Origin: Devosia naphthalenivorans
GTDB taxonomy: Bacteria > Pseudomonadota > Alphaproteobacteria > Rhizobiales > Devosiaceae
Direction: 5' to 3'
Assembly: GCF_003056355.1 (NCBI RefSeq)
Contig: NZ_PYVW01000002.1
Coordinates: forward strand, 248,001 to 312,000
Length of the DNA: 64,000 nucleotides
Shown here: positions 9,626 to 18,855 of the stretch, in pieces
Layout: each line of letters opens with the position of its first letter
Position numbering within the stretch: position 1 is the first letter of the stretch
Notes under the pieces: model-generated
Database searches by the model: none
Seen by the model: the letters and a program-made list of their open reading frames with translations, nothing else
Told to the model about the DNA's origin: nothing
Position numbers and translations under genes: made by a program

Positions 9626-10332
9626 CAGCTTACGACCGTGGATTCGGTCAACTCGCCCTGCGTCATGGTGAAGACGCGGTCGGCGCGGGCTGCAAGGGCC
9701 GGATCATGGGTAATCAGAACCACCGCAGTGCCGTTCTTGCGCGCGAGATCGAACATCAGCTCGACCACGACGGCGCCAGTAGTCTGGTCGAGATTGCCGG
9801 TGGGCTCGTCGGCCAGCAGCAATGGCGGGTTGGCGACCATGGCGCGGGCCAGGCCAACGCGCTGCTGCTCGCCTCCGGAAAGGGCGGTGGGGCGATGCTC
9901 AAGGCGTTGCCCAAGTCCGACGGCGGTAAGGGCGTCGGCGGCCTTGGCGCGTATTTTGTGCATGGGCAGCTCGGGCGCGGCGATTTCAAGCGCCAGGGCC
10001 ACATTGTCGAGCGCGGTCAGCGAGGGGATGAGGTGAAAGCTCTGGAACACGATGCCCAGCGACTTGCGGCGGAAGCGCGCGAGGTCATCTTCACTCAACG
10101 CCGACAATTCCTGGCCGCGCACCTTGACCTGACCGGAGGTGGCGCGTTCGAGGCCTGCCAACAACATCAGTAGCGATGTCTTGCCGCTGCCGGAAGGTCC
10201 GACGATGGCAACCACTTCGGCAGGCGCCACGCGCAACGATACGCCTTTGAGTATGTGAAGGGGGCGGGACGCTACCTCAAGAGAGTAGACTACTTCCCTA
10301 GCGTCGATGATCGCAGCGTCAGTCGTGTGCAA
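9625..10332 (-). CDS. ABC transporter ATP-binding protein (YbbA/LolD-like)
   Basis: 235 residues with a complete nucleotide-binding domain: Walker A GPSGSGKTSLL (about 45-55), Q-loop in VFQSFHLIPSLTALDNVALAL, ABC signature LSGGEQQRVGLARAM, Walker B LLLADEPTGNLD and H-loop ITHDPALAARAD. The combination 'FQSFHLIPSLTALDNV' and 'EPTGNLD' is typical of the MacB/LolD/YbbA branch that powers FtsX-fold permeases. It precedes and overlaps the permease gene, which completes the transporter. Its promoter must lie in 10333-10570, the divergent space shared with the exported protein gene. Confidence 0.9.
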   Translation of the reverse strand: MHTTDAAIIDAREVVYSLEVASRPLHILKGVSLRVAPAEVVAIVGPSGSGKTSLLMLLAGLERATSGQVKVRGQELSALSEDDLARFRRKSLGIVFQSFHLIPSLTALDNVALALEIAAPELPMHKIRAKAADALTAVGLGQRLEHRPTALSGGEQQRVGLARAMVANPPLLLADEPTGNLDQTTGAVVVELMFDLARKNGTAVVLITHDPALAARADRVFTMTQGELTESTVVS

Positions 10333-10570
10333 GAGCCAAACCCGGTTTCGTGTTTTTGTTTGTTCGCGCGACGGCGGGACATTTATGACACGCCATGGGT
10401 AAACTATTGTTGTGCAAGCGACTAGATCGCCAGCGAAGCGTTCATAGCCTGTCCAGGGGGCGAATGGCGATGTCGATCAACAAAGACGTGCTCCGCGCGC
10501 TCTCGACATTATGCAAAGCTCGGACAATATATCTTACCGTTCACGTCCTACCGCTGGAAACAAAGTTCAT

Positions 10571-11089
10571 ATGAGTAAACGATCAAAGTTGCTGGCCGCC
10601 CTGGTAGCACCCTTGGCGCTGTTTAGCATGGCGCCGGCGATGGCGGGCCCCCAGGAATTGGCGGTCCTGACCTCCTATATCGGCGATTGGCGCGGCTCCA
10701 GCGCTCTGGTGGGCGGTGGCAAATCGGAGCCGTTTACCTGCCGCTTGAGCGTTGCTAAGGGCAACCAGGAGAAGGTCAACTATACCGGCCGCTGCAGCCT
10801 GGTCAGCGCCAATTTGTCGATCAGCGGCACCATCGCGTTCAACGATAGCCAGCAGCGCTACGAAGCGGCCATGAGCTCCAACGCCGGGTTCACCGGCCTC
10901 GCCATCGGGCGGCTGCAAGGGCAGAGGATCAGCTTCGATTTGCAGGAGCGGGACAAGGACAAGAGCGGCAGCGACGTCCGCATCGGCTCGAGGATCCTCC
11001 TGGTGAACGGCGACATCACCGTGGACTTCGAAGTCGAGTTCAACGACTCCGGCGAGGTGCTGCGCGCTTCGGTGCCGTTCGCGCGATAG
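10571..11089 (+). CDS. Exported protein of unknown function (172 aa)
   Basis: The start at 10571 gives a clean signal peptide: basic MSKRSK, hydrophobic LLAALVAPLALF, and an AMA-G-like cleavage site near residue 25. The mature part begins with a motif reading YIGDWRGSSALVGGGKSEPF and continues as beta-rich sequence (LSISGTIAFND, RISFDLQERD, ITVDFEVEFND). This resembles small lipocalin-like or calycin-type periplasmic proteins of alphaproteobacteria, but I cannot name the family. Two cysteines (TCRL, GRCSL) could form a disulfide in the periplasm. It lies divergent to the YbbA/YbbP operon and 90 bases upstream of the esterase gene. Confidence 0.65.
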   Translation: MSKRSKLLAALVAPLALFSMAPAMAGPQELAVLTSYIGDWRGSSALVGGGKSEPFTCRLSVAKGNQEKVNYTGRCSLVSANLSISGTIAFNDSQQRYEAAMSSNAGFTGLAIGRLQGQRISFDLQERDKDKSGSDVRIGSRILLVNGDITVDFEVEFNDSGEVLRASVPFAR

Positions 11090-11179
11090 AAGCACGCTTT
11101 TAGCTGTGAGAAGGGGCTGCCAGCCATCTGGCATGGCGGCCTTTGCCGGTGCATGGTCGGGCAAGAACTGGAGAATCCC

Positions 11180-12145
11180 ATGCCCTTCCCCGACCTCATT
11201 CAGCCCGAACTCGGAGCCTATCGCAGCGCTGTCGTTACCCCGGACGACTTCTCGGATTTTTGGGAGCGCACCATTGCAGAGGCGCGTGCTGCTGGCGGGG
11301 CGGCCAGCATGGTGCCGGCAGCAACCACGCTGAAGACGGTCGAAGTTTTCGACGTTACGTTTCCCGGCTTTGGAGGTCATCCGATCAAGGGCTGGCTGGT
11401 CTTGCCCAAGACGCGCGAGGGGCGGTTGCCGCTCGTGGTGCAGTATCTAGGCTATGGCGGCGGGCGCGGCTTTCCCCATGAGAACCTGCATTGGGCATCG
11501 TGCGGCTATGCCTATTTCCGCATGGATACGCGCGGGCAGGGCAGCGGCTGGAGCATGGGCGCGACTGCCGATCCGGTCGGCACGACGCCATCGGGGCCGG
11601 GCATGTTGACAAAGGGCATCCTCGACAGGGACGACTACTACTATCGCCGCGTTTTCACCGACGGAGTTCGGGCCATCGACATGCTAGTGGAACTGGAATT
11701 CGTTGATGCTGAGCGGATTGCGGTTTGTGGCGGCAGCCAGGGTGGTGGCATTTCGCTGGCGGTCGCTGGGATCGACAGGCGCGTAAAGGCCGTCATGCCT
11801 GATGTGCCGTTTCTGTGCGACTTTCGGCGGGCGGTACAGAAGGCAGTGCGTGATCCGTATGGCGAAATCGTGCGGTTCCTGGCGCAGCATAGGGACAAGA
11901 AGACTCAAGTGTTCGACACGCTGCGCTATTTCGATGGCGTGTGCTTTGCCCGGCAATCCAGGGCCAAGGCGCTGTTTTCGGTGGCTTTGATGGACGATGT
12001 ATGCCCGCCATCCACCGTCTATGGTGCGTTCAATGCCTATGGCGGTGAAAAGACGATGGTGGAATACGAGTTCAATAATCACGAGGGCGGCGGACCATTC
12101 CAGGACCGCGAACAGATGGCCTGGCTCGGTAAACTCTGGGGCTAA
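11180..12145 (+). CDS. AXE1-family acetyl esterase (acetylxylan esterase / cephalosporin-C deacetylase type)
   Basis: 321 residues, the usual AXE1 length, with no signal peptide, so it is cytoplasmic. The alpha/beta-hydrolase triad is readable: Ser186 in CGGSQGGG, Asp272 in MDDVCPPSTVY and His301 in NNHEGGG. The oxyanion Tyr lies in QYLGYGGGRG, and the family motif DTRGQGSGWSMG is present. The ATG at 11180 has GGAG about 10 bases upstream. Members remove acetyl groups from xylo-oligosaccharides and similar sugars. The neighbouring LacI regulator, peptide-family ABC importer and other carbohydrate genes suggest it deacetylates an imported oligosaccharide. Confidence 0.85.
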   Translation: MPFPDLIQPELGAYRSAVVTPDDFSDFWERTIAEARAAGGAASMVPAATTLKTVEVFDVTFPGFGGHPIKGWLVLPKTREGRLPLVVQYLGYGGGRGFPHENLHWASCGYAYFRMDTRGQGSGWSMGATADPVGTTPSGPGMLTKGILDRDDYYYRRVFTDGVRAIDMLVELEFVDAERIAVCGGSQGGGISLAVAGIDRRVKAVMPDVPFLCDFRRAVQKAVRDPYGEIVRFLAQHRDKKTQVFDTLRYFDGVCFARQSRAKALFSVALMDDVCPPSTVYGAFNAYGGEKTMVEYEFNNHEGGGPFQDREQMAWLGKLWG

Positions 12146-12175
12146 GCGCATCGACAGGGCTTGCTTTACTCAAAA

Positions 12176-12192
12176 AACGCAAATATTGCGTT
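12176..12192. promoter_or_regulatory. Candidate LacI-family operator upstream of the repressor gene
   Basis: A 7-bp perfect inverted repeat AACGCAA-ATA-TTGCGTT is centred 31 bases before the repressor start. Its core GCAAATATTGC shares the GCAA/TTGC half-site with the palindromes in front of the binding-protein gene (13351-13401), so auto-regulation by the same repressor is plausible. Confidence 0.5.
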
Positions 12193-12214
12193 AGTGAGGA
12201 TGAAGGGCTAGTTG

Positions 12215-13231
12215 ATGCAGAAGCGGGCTAACCAGGCTGATATTGCGGAGCGGTTGGGGGTGTCGGTCAGCACGGTGTCGCGTGCGCTGGCGAACGAAAT
12301 CGGGATCAGCGAAGCTGTGCGGCGGGATGTGCAGCGGATGGCGCGGACGCTGGGGTATCGGTCCAAGCACATTATCGGCATGCCGGCGGGCGACAAGCGG
12401 GCGGTGGCGCTGGTGCCTCTGGGTGGCGCGACGAGCGGGTTGTCGGGGTTCTATTCGGGCATTGTCGAGGGCATGCGCGCGCAGGCGGCGGAGGCCGGGA
12501 TGGTCCTCGATGTGCGGCTGGTGAACGAGTCCGTGGTGACGCTCGAGATGATCCGCAAGCAGATCACCCAGGCCGATGCCGGTGGTGTGTTGCTGGCGGG
12601 GATCGATGCGTGGGACGAGCTGACGCAGTGGTGCGGGCAAGAGAATATCCCGGTCGTGCTGGTCAATGGCAGTGACCCCAAGATGCGGTTCAGCTCGGTT
12701 TCGCCGGCCAATTTTTATGGCGCGTACCAGGCCACGCAAAGGCTGCTGGACGCCGGCCACAGGCGGATTTTGCACTATACGCACCGCTATCGGCCGACCA
12801 TTTTGCAGCGGCAACGCGGGTTCGAGGCGGCGATTGCGGCAACGCCGGGCGCGGTGGGAACGATCGTCAATACGGTGGAGCGCAAGACCAGCGAATTGCT
12901 GGCTGATCTGCTGGATGGCAAGCACAACGTCACGGCGCTGTTCTGCTGGAACGACATCGCGGCGGTGGAGATGCTGGAGGGGCTCTATGGGCCCGACAGC
13001 ACCTTGCCGCCGAGCTTTTCCATAGTCGGGTTCGACGACCTGCCGATCGCCGGAATGGCGACGCCGCGGCTGAGTACGGTGCGGGTGGATCGCGAGGCTA
13101 TCGGGCGCGGGGCCGTGCGTTTGCTGGCGCTGCATATGGAGGGCGAGGCGGCCATCCTGCAGTTGGAGACAGGGGTGACGCAGGTTGCCGGCGAGACGGT
13201 CGCTACCGGGCAAGCCTTCGCTTACCGCTGA
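12215..13231 (+). CDS. LacI/GalR-family transcriptional regulator
   Basis: 338 residues. The N-terminal helix-turn-helix reads QADIAERLGVSVSTVSRALA (about 7-26), followed by the hinge helix region VQRMARTLGYR. The effector domain has the periplasmic-binding-protein fold, with the usual FYSGIVEGMRAQAAEAGM start, NGSDPKMRFSSVSPANFYGAYQATQ and the C-terminal FSIVGFDDLPIAGMATPRLSTVRVD signature. Most family members are repressors released by a sugar or sugar acid. The gene lies between the esterase and the ABC importer genes in the same direction. TTG at 12212 immediately before the ATG is an alternative start and makes no practical difference. Confidence 0.9.
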   Translation: MQKRANQADIAERLGVSVSTVSRALANEIGISEAVRRDVQRMARTLGYRSKHIIGMPAGDKRAVALVPLGGATSGLSGFYSGIVEGMRAQAAEAGMVLDVRLVNESVVTLEMIRKQITQADAGGVLLAGIDAWDELTQWCGQENIPVVLVNGSDPKMRFSSVSPANFYGAYQATQRLLDAGHRRILHYTHRYRPTILQRQRGFEAAIAATPGAVGTIVNTVERKTSELLADLLDGKHNVTALFCWNDIAAVEMLEGLYGPDSTLPPSFSIVGFDDLPIAGMATPRLSTVRVDREAIGRGAVRLLALHMEGEAAILQLETGVTQVAGETVATGQAFAYR

Positions 13232-13350
13232 GCTTTTGCCTCGGAAAAGCAGCAAGCATGCTTCCAAAAATTTCAATTCTGCCTCGGCATTGCTGCATTA
13301 TTTCTCCCCTTTTCCCGGGCCTATCCATCTGCGCTACCAACATAATCTCA

Positions 13351-13401
13351 GCAAATTTGCATTTGTTGCGTGAATTGCGCAAAATACTTGCGCTGGTGCA
13401 A
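13351..13401. promoter_or_regulatory. Cluster of palindromes in front of the importer operon
   Basis: Three palindromes with GCAA/TTGC half-sites lie within 51 bases: GCAAATTTGC (13351-13360), TTGCGCAA (13375-13382) and TTGCGCTGGTGCAA (13388-13401, one mismatch in the arms). They sit 76-126 bases before the binding-protein start, where a promoter should be, and share half-sites with the inverted repeat in front of the LacI-type gene. They are likely operators for that regulator; the promoter boxes themselves are not clear. Confidence 0.5.
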
Positions 13402-13476
13402 AAACTGCCCTAGCCTTCCCCAGCGTCACGAGGCGCCGGGCCGGAAAAGCAGACGGCCGCTAGGGAGAGCAGATTC

Positions 13477-15408
13477 ATGGATAACACCCGAGGAGGGCCG
13501 GGCAACCGAACCGGCCGTATCGTTTCCGGCGCACTGACCGCCATGCTGATGATGAGCAGCGCCGCGCTGGCGCAGCAACAGGCGCCGATGCTGGACGAAC
13601 TTGTATCGAGCGGCGCATTGCCGCCGCTGGAGGAGCGGCTGCCGGCCAATCCGTTGGTCGTGGAGCCGGTGGAAAGCGTCGGCGTTTATGGCGGCACGTG
13701 GCGCTCGGCGCTGCGCGGCGGACTGGACAATGCATGGATCGCCCGTACCGTCGCCTATGACGGCCTCGTGCGATATGACCGCGAGTGGAAGGAAATCGTT
13801 CCCAATCTGGCGGAAAGCTGGGAGGTCAGCGAGGACGCGCGCACCTATACCTTCAAGCTGCGCGAAGGGCTCAAGTGGAACAATGGCACCCCGTTTACCT
13901 CGGCTGATATCGAGTTTGCGGTACAGCTGCACAAGGAACCCACCTATGTCGGGCCGGGTGGATTTCTGCGAAATCCAGATAATCCGGTCAATATAGAGGT
14001 CGTGGACGAGACCACATTCCGTTTCGTATTCGAGAACCCCACGGGCGTACTGATGGACGAGTTGGCCAGCGTCAACGGTCTCACCATCGTATCGCTCAGC
14101 AAAGAGTATTGCGGACAGTTCTATCCTCCGCTCAACCCCAATGCATCTGAGGAGGCAAAGGCGGCAGGTTTCGAAACTTGGGAAGCCATGATGCTTAATC
14201 GCTGCGCCTGGGCAACGGAAACCATCCGCTTTGCCAATCCGGACCTGCCGTTCATGAATGCATGGATGGTTGAGGAGCCGCTGACGGGCAATGCGAGCCG
14301 GGTAACCTTCGTGCGTAATCCTTATTACTGGAAGGTCGATACCGAAGGGAATCAATTGCCCTATATCGACCGGCTCGACATGCGCGTTTCGGATTCGCTG
14401 GAAGAGTTGACCCTGATGGCGCTCAATGGCGAGATCGACTTTCAGGATCGTCATATCGCGACCGTCGCCAACCAGCCGCTGTTCTTTGACGGACAGGAAG
14501 CGGGGGACTACCGGCTGGGCGAAAACATCCCGTCCAGCATGAACACGATGACGATCCAGTTCAACATGAACCATGTTGATCCGGTGCGTCGCGAGCTGTT
14601 CGCCAACAGGGATTTCCGCATCGGCATTAGTCATCTCTTGGATCGGCAGGAAATTATCGACGTGGTGTTTACCGGTCAGGGCGAACCCTTCCAGGCGGCA
14701 CCGCGGCCCGAATCCCCGTTCTATGACGAAGAAATGGCCAAGCAATATACCGAGTTTGATCCCGAAGCCGCCGATGCGGCCTTCAAGGCCGCGGGCCTGG
14801 GCGAGAAGAATGGCGATGGTTTTTACACCATGCCCGACGGTTCACCGCTCCAGATCACGATCGACACGATTTCCGCTTTCCGTACCGAATGGACGGATAT
14901 GATGGAACTGATCCAACTGCAGCTGGAAGCCGGTGGCATCGACGTCGAGCTCAACAACATCGATCGTACGCTCTATTACGACAAGCGTCCGCTGGGCGAC
15001 TATGACGCGCAGATCTGGCAGGGCGATGGTGGCCTCGATGTGATCCAGGAGCCGCGCTACTACATGCCGTCCGGTCCCGAGAGCGTGTGGGCCTTCCGCT
15101 GGCAGGCCTGGTTCAATGGCACAACTCCCGACGTTGCCGAAGAGCCGGCCCCCTGGGCCAAGCAGCAGATGGACCTCTACAACCAGTTGCGCGAGGAAGG
15201 CGATGCGGCCAAGCGCGACGAGCTGATGAAGCAGATCCTGCAGCTTGCCAAGGAGAACTTCCCGGTGATCGGGGTGAGCTTGCCGGGCAATGGCTACTTC
15301 ATTGCCAAGAACAATATGCGCAACATCCCCGAACCGATGCTGCACGCCTATCTGTTCCCGACCCCGGCTCCCTATGATCCGTTCCAGTGGTATTTCGCCG
15401 CCGAGTGA
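13477..15408 (+). CDS. Periplasmic binding protein of a peptide/oligosaccharide ABC importer (SBP_bac_5)
   Basis: 643 residues with a signal peptide (RIVSGALTAMLMMSSAALA, cleavage before QQQ). The mature protein has the family-5 layout: early YDGLVRYDREWKEIVPNLAESW, then TYTFKLREGLKWNNGTPFTSADI, and later DFRIGISHLLDRQEIIDVVF and a C-terminal YFIAKNNMRNIPEP. It is longer than typical OppA/DppA (about 540), as often seen in the rhizobial subgroup that binds oligosaccharides. It would deliver ligand in the periplasm to the two permeases downstream. AGGGAGAG precedes the ATG. Context (LacI regulator, esterase, DUF2264) argues for a sugar ligand over a peptide. Confidence 0.88.
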   Translation: MDNTRGGPGNRTGRIVSGALTAMLMMSSAALAQQQAPMLDELVSSGALPPLEERLPANPLVVEPVESVGVYGGTWRSALRGGLDNAWIARTVAYDGLVRYDREWKEIVPNLAESWEVSEDARTYTFKLREGLKWNNGTPFTSADIEFAVQLHKEPTYVGPGGFLRNPDNPVNIEVVDETTFRFVFENPTGVLMDELASVNGLTIVSLSKEYCGQFYPPLNPNASEEAKAAGFETWEAMMLNRCAWATETIRFANPDLPFMNAWMVEEPLTGNASRVTFVRNPYYWKVDTEGNQLPYIDRLDMRVSDSLEELTLMALNGEIDFQDRHIATVANQPLFFDGQEAGDYRLGENIPSSMNTMTIQFNMNHVDPVRRELFANRDFRIGISHLLDRQEIIDVVFTGQGEPFQAAPRPESPFYDEEMAKQYTEFDPEAADAAFKAAGLGEKNGDGFYTMPDGSPLQITIDTISAFRTEWTDMMELIQLQLEAGGIDVELNNIDRTLYYDKRPLGDYDAQIWQGDGGLDVIQEPRYYMPSGPESVWAFRWQAWFNGTTPDVAEEPAPWAKQQMDLYNQLREEGDAAKRDELMKQILQLAKENFPVIGVSLPGNGYFIAKNNMRNIPEPMLHAYLFPTPAPYDPFQWYFAAE

Positions 15409-15690
15409 AGGATCCCTCCCGCCCCTCGCGGCTCTCTCCGGTCGCGAGGGGAAGGGGAGAATGAGGCCAGGTTCTTGTGGAGAGGACCCCCACCTAACCT
15501 CCCCTGGTAGGGGGAGGGACGGACCGGGGTTCGGGCGAGATGTTGTGCCCCAAGAGCAGGATTGTTCCTCCCCCTAGGAGGGGAGGCTAGGTGGGGGTGC
15601 GACAGCCCCGATAGCCGGGCCAACCACCTCCCACCCTTGATCCCTCCCCGCAAGGGGGAGGGTGTCGACTGAGCCTTTAGTTACAGGAGA
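15409..15690. repeat. Block of palindromic intergenic repeats
   Basis: The 287-base gap between the binding protein and the first permease is filled with hairpin-forming repeats and has no gene. It holds CCCCTCGCG/CGCGAGGGG arms (15422-15451), two CCTCCCC-type palindromes in the middle, and a family-A unit at 15640-15671 (core CCTCCCCGCAAGGGGGAGG, then GTGTCGACTG). In an operon such repeats commonly stabilise the upstream mRNA and lower downstream expression, which would fit the need for more binding protein than permease. Confidence 0.75.
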
Positions 15691-15695
15691 CGCCC

Positions 15696-16688
15696 ATGTT
15701 GGGTTTCATTGGCAAACGTTTGATCGCGATGATCCTGACCATGTGGGCGGTGAGCTTTGTGGCTTTCGCCATCATCCAGCTGCCACCGGGCGACTATCTG
15801 ACGACCTATATCGCGACCCTTGCCGCGAATGGTGACCGGGTGGACCCGGCGACCATCGAGGCGCTGCGGCGGCAATATGGGTTCGGCGAGCCCTATATGA
15901 TCCAGTACTGGAAATGGGTTTCCGGCATCATTTTCCGAGGCGATTTCGGGCAGAGCTTTGAATGGGAGGCGCCGGTGACGACGCTGATCTGGGGCCGGCT
16001 GGGCAATTCCATTCTGCTCGAAGGCCTGGCCGTGATCGTGATGTGGTTGGTCGCTCTGCCGATCGGCATCTATGCGGCGGTGCGCAAATATTCGCTGGGC
16101 GATTACCTCGCGACGATTGGCGGCTTCATCGGCCTCGCCATTCCCAATTTCTTCTTCGCGCTGATCCTGATGTATCTTTCCTTTATCTGGTTTGGGGAAA
16201 CCATTGGCGGGCTGTTTTCGCCCGGAATGGAGAATGCTCGCTGGAGCCCGGCGCGGGTGTGGGACTTTCTGAGCCACGCCTGGGCACCGATCCTGGTGCT
16301 GTCGATGGCGGGGACGGCGGAACTGATCCGCATCCTGCGCGCCAATTTGCTGGATGAACTCAAGAAGCCTTATGTGACGACGGCGCGAGCCAAGGGCCTG
16401 AGTGAATTCCGCACCATCATGAAATATCCGGTGCGGGTCGCGCTTAATCCGCTGGTGTCCACCATTGGCTGGTTGCTGCCGGCGCTGGTGTCCAGTTCGG
16501 TGATCGTCTCGGTGGTGCTCAACCTGCCGACGGCAGGGCCGCTGCTGCTGCGCTCGCTGACGTCGCAGGACATGTTCCTGGCCGGTGCGATCATCATGCT
16601 CCTGGGGATGCTCACGGTGATCGGCACACTGATTAGCGATCTGCTGCTCGCCTGGATTGATCCGCGTATTCGCTATGGGAGCAAGTAG
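15696..16688 (+). CDS. ABC importer permease 1 (DppB/OppB type)
   Basis: 330 residues. The N-terminus MLGFIGKRLIAMILTMWAVS with the following ATVSF-like helix and a large first periplasmic loop (GDYLTTYIATLAANG...) is typical of DppB/OppB subunits. The binding-protein-dependent transport signature (EAA loop) appears as VTTARAKGLSEFRTIMKYPV near residue 227, and the C-terminus ends in DLLLAWIDPRIRYG. Six membrane helices are predicted. ACAGGAGA lies 8 bases before the start. The stop TAG is directly followed by the ATG of permease 2, so the two are co-translated. Confidence 0.92.
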   Translation: MLGFIGKRLIAMILTMWAVSFVAFAIIQLPPGDYLTTYIATLAANGDRVDPATIEALRRQYGFGEPYMIQYWKWVSGIIFRGDFGQSFEWEAPVTTLIWGRLGNSILLEGLAVIVMWLVALPIGIYAAVRKYSLGDYLATIGGFIGLAIPNFFFALILMYLSFIWFGETIGGLFSPGMENARWSPARVWDFLSHAWAPILVLSMAGTAELIRILRANLLDELKKPYVTTARAKGLSEFRTIMKYPVRVALNPLVSTIGWLLPALVSSSVIVSVVLNLPTAGPLLLRSLTSQDMFLAGAIIMLLGMLTVIGTLISDLLLAWIDPRIRYGSK

Positions 16689-17828
16689 ATGGCGGTGGAA
16701 ACCATGACCGATATTCCTGTCTCCACCCCAATCAAGCGCGCCAAGCGCGAGAGCCAGACGGCGTTGATGTGGCGCCGGTTCAAGCGGCATCGGCTGGCGC
16801 TGGTGAGCTTGTGGATTGTGGCGTTGTTTTACCTGATCGCCATTTTGGCGGAGTTTCTCGCGCCGCATGATCCGGGCGCCTATAGCGCGCGCTATACCTA
16901 TGCGCCGCCGCAAGGCCTGCAGCTGTTTTCGACGGATGAAAACGGCGGGTGGCGCTTTTTCCCGCATGTGAACGGCTATTCCACCGAGGTGGACCGCGAG
17001 GCAATGCGGCGCATCTTCGTGGTCGATCCCGAGATCGAAATCCCGGTGCAGTTTCTTGCGCCGAGCGATCCGTATCTGCTGGCGGGGGTGATCCCGATGT
17101 CGGTCAAGCTGATAGGCGTGACCGAGGCGCGCGCGCCATTCTACATCCTTGGAGCAGATCGGCTGGGCCGCGACCTGCTGAGCCGGCTGATCCATGGCAC
17201 GCGTATTTCGCTCTCCATCGGTCTTGCCGGGGTGACGCTGAGCCTGTTCTTCGGGATCATCATCGGCGGCTTCGCCGGTTATTATGGCGGCTGGTTCGAT
17301 AGCGCGGTGATGCGCGTGATCGAATTTATTCGCTCGATGCCCACCATCCCGCTGTGGCTGGGGCTGGCGGCGGCCATGCCCAAGGACTGGTCGGCGCTGC
17401 AGACCTACTTCGCCATCACTATCATCCTGTCGTTGATCGGGTGGACGGAACTGGCGCGCGTGGTGCGGGGGCGGTTCCTGAGTTTGCGCACCGAGGACTT
17501 CGTCACGGCGGCGCAGCTTGATGGGGCGAGTGACTGGCGCATCATCACGCGGCACATGGTGCCCAGTTTCATGAGCCACATCATCGCGGCGGCGACGCTG
17601 GCTATTCCGGGTATGATCCTGGCGGAAACGGCGCTGAGCTTCCTGGGGCTTGGGTTGCAGGCGCCGATCGTCAGCTGGGGCACGCTGCTGCAGGACGCGC
17701 AGAATATCAGGACCCTCGCGAGTGCGCCGTGGTTGCTGGCGCCGGGTGTGTGCGTGGTGATCATCATTCTTTCGATGAACTTTTTTGGCGATGGGCTGCG
17801 TGATGCGGCTGATCCCCATGGGCGGTAA
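16689..17828 (+). CDS. ABC importer permease 2 (DppC/OppC type)
   Basis: 379 residues. The N-terminal cytoplasmic tail leads into helix 1 (LALVSLWIVALFYLIAILAEF). A long periplasmic insertion of about 130 residues then follows before the ADRLGRDLLSRLIHGTRISL motif; typical OppC/DppC proteins (about 300 residues) lack an insertion of this size. The same enlarged loop occurs in oligosaccharide-linked subgroups of this family. The EAA loop is DFVTAAQLDGASDWRIITRH, and the C-terminus ends in SMNFFGDGLRDAADP. It pairs with permease 1 as the membrane heterodimer. Confidence 0.9.
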   Translation: MAVETMTDIPVSTPIKRAKRESQTALMWRRFKRHRLALVSLWIVALFYLIAILAEFLAPHDPGAYSARYTYAPPQGLQLFSTDENGGWRFFPHVNGYSTEVDREAMRRIFVVDPEIEIPVQFLAPSDPYLLAGVIPMSVKLIGVTEARAPFYILGADRLGRDLLSRLIHGTRISLSIGLAGVTLSLFFGIIIGGFAGYYGGWFDSAVMRVIEFIRSMPTIPLWLGLAAAMPKDWSALQTYFAITIILSLIGWTELARVVRGRFLSLRTEDFVTAAQLDGASDWRIITRHMVPSFMSHIIAAATLAIPGMILAETALSFLGLGLQAPIVSWGTLLQDAQNIRTLASAPWLLAPGVCVVIIILSMNFFGDGLRDAADPHGR

Positions 17829-17832
17829 AAAC

Positions 17833-18855
17833 ATGACCCAAAAACCAATCCTTTCCATTGCCGATATGTCGATTGTGTTTTCCTCGCCCGACGAGGCCGA
17901 CATCGAGGCCGTGCGGCAGGTCGATCTCACGCTGACGCCGGGCAAGACGCTGGCGCTGGTGGGGGAGAGCGGATGCGGCAAGTCGGTGACGGCTCGGGCC
18001 GTGCTGCGGCTGCTCGACAAGAATGCGTTGATCCAGCGCGGGTCGATCACCTTTGAACCCAAAGGGGAAAAGCCGGTCGACATTGCCAAGCTCAAGCAGG
18101 ACAGCCTGCCGCTGCGGGCCATTCGCGGCAACCAGATTTCCATGATCTTCCAGGAGCCGATGAGCTCACTGTCGCCAGTGCATACGATCGGCGACCAGAT
18201 CGACGAGATGATGACGATCCACGAAGGGCTCAAGCCAAAGCAGGCGCGGGAAAGGACCGTGGCGCTGCTGGACCAGGTGGGCATTCCCGGCGCGCGGGAG
18301 CGGGCTGATGCCTATCCGTTCCAGCTATCGGGCGGCTTGCGGCAGCGCGCGATGATTGCCATGGCGCTGGCGTGCAAGCCGCAGGTGTTGATTGCGGACG
18401 AGCCGACCACGGCGCTGGATGTGACGACGCAGGCGCAGATCCTCGATCTCCTGCGGCAGTTGCAGGCCGATTTTGGCATGGCGATGCTGTTTATCACGCA
18501 TGACCTCGGCGTGGTGGCGGAGATCGCTGACGAAGTCGCGGTGATGTATCTGGGCGATGTGGTGGAGCAGGGAAGCGTGTTCGACGTTTTTGCCGCGCCC
18601 AAGCACCCCTATACGCAGGCGCTGATGAGCTCCATTCCCAAGATGGCGCGGAAGGCCGATCGCGTGCGGCTATCGCCGATCAAGGGGACAGTGCCGGCGC
18701 CCAAGGACCGGCCGGAGGGATGCGCCTTTACCAGCCGTTGCCCGCATGCCTTCGAGCCATGCCCGACGATCCGGCCGGCGCGGACGGATCTGGGGAATGG
18801 GCATCATGCGCGGTGTCATTTGTTGACGCGCGTTCCCGTGGAGGAGCCGGCATGA
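17833..18855 (+). CDS. ABC importer ATPase 1 (OppD/DppD type)
   Basis: 340 residues. Walker A is [10 protein letters not shown], the Q-loop [14 protein letters not shown], Walker [14 protein letters not shown], and the switch His lies in [14 protein letters not shown]. The signature is [10 protein letters not shown], with Leu where Gln is usual. The C-terminal extension ends in the 4Fe-4S-type cysteine motif of OppD-like ATPases ([16 protein letters not shown]), giving the oligopeptide-transporter C-terminal domain. The start at 17833 follows the permease stop by 4 bases; an upstream in-frame ATG would overlap the permease. The stop overlaps the second ATPase start (ATGA). Confidence 0.9.
   Translation: MTQKPILSIADMSIVFSSPDEADIEAVRQVDLTLTPGKTLALVGESGCGKSVTARAVLRLLDKNALIQRGSITFEPKGEKPVDIAKLKQDSLPLRAIRGNQISMIFQEPMSSLSPVHTIGDQIDEMMTIHEGLKPKQARERTVALLDQVGIPGARERADAYPFQLSGGLRQRAMIAMALACKPQVLIADEPTTALDVTTQAQILDLLRQLQADFGMAMLFITHDLGVVAEIADEVAVMYLGDVVEQGSVFDVFAAPKHPYTQALMSSIPKMARKADRVRLSPIKGTVPAPKDRPEGCAFTSRCPHAFEPCPTIRPARTDLGNGHHARCHLLTRVPVEEPA

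Noticed and set aside
15681-18284. 867-codon open frame on the minus strand opposite the two permease genes
   Set aside because: It is rich in Arg, His, Pro and Gln and has no family resemblance. The plus-strand frames beneath it are clear permease genes with overlapping starts. Such frames arise in GC-rich DNA.
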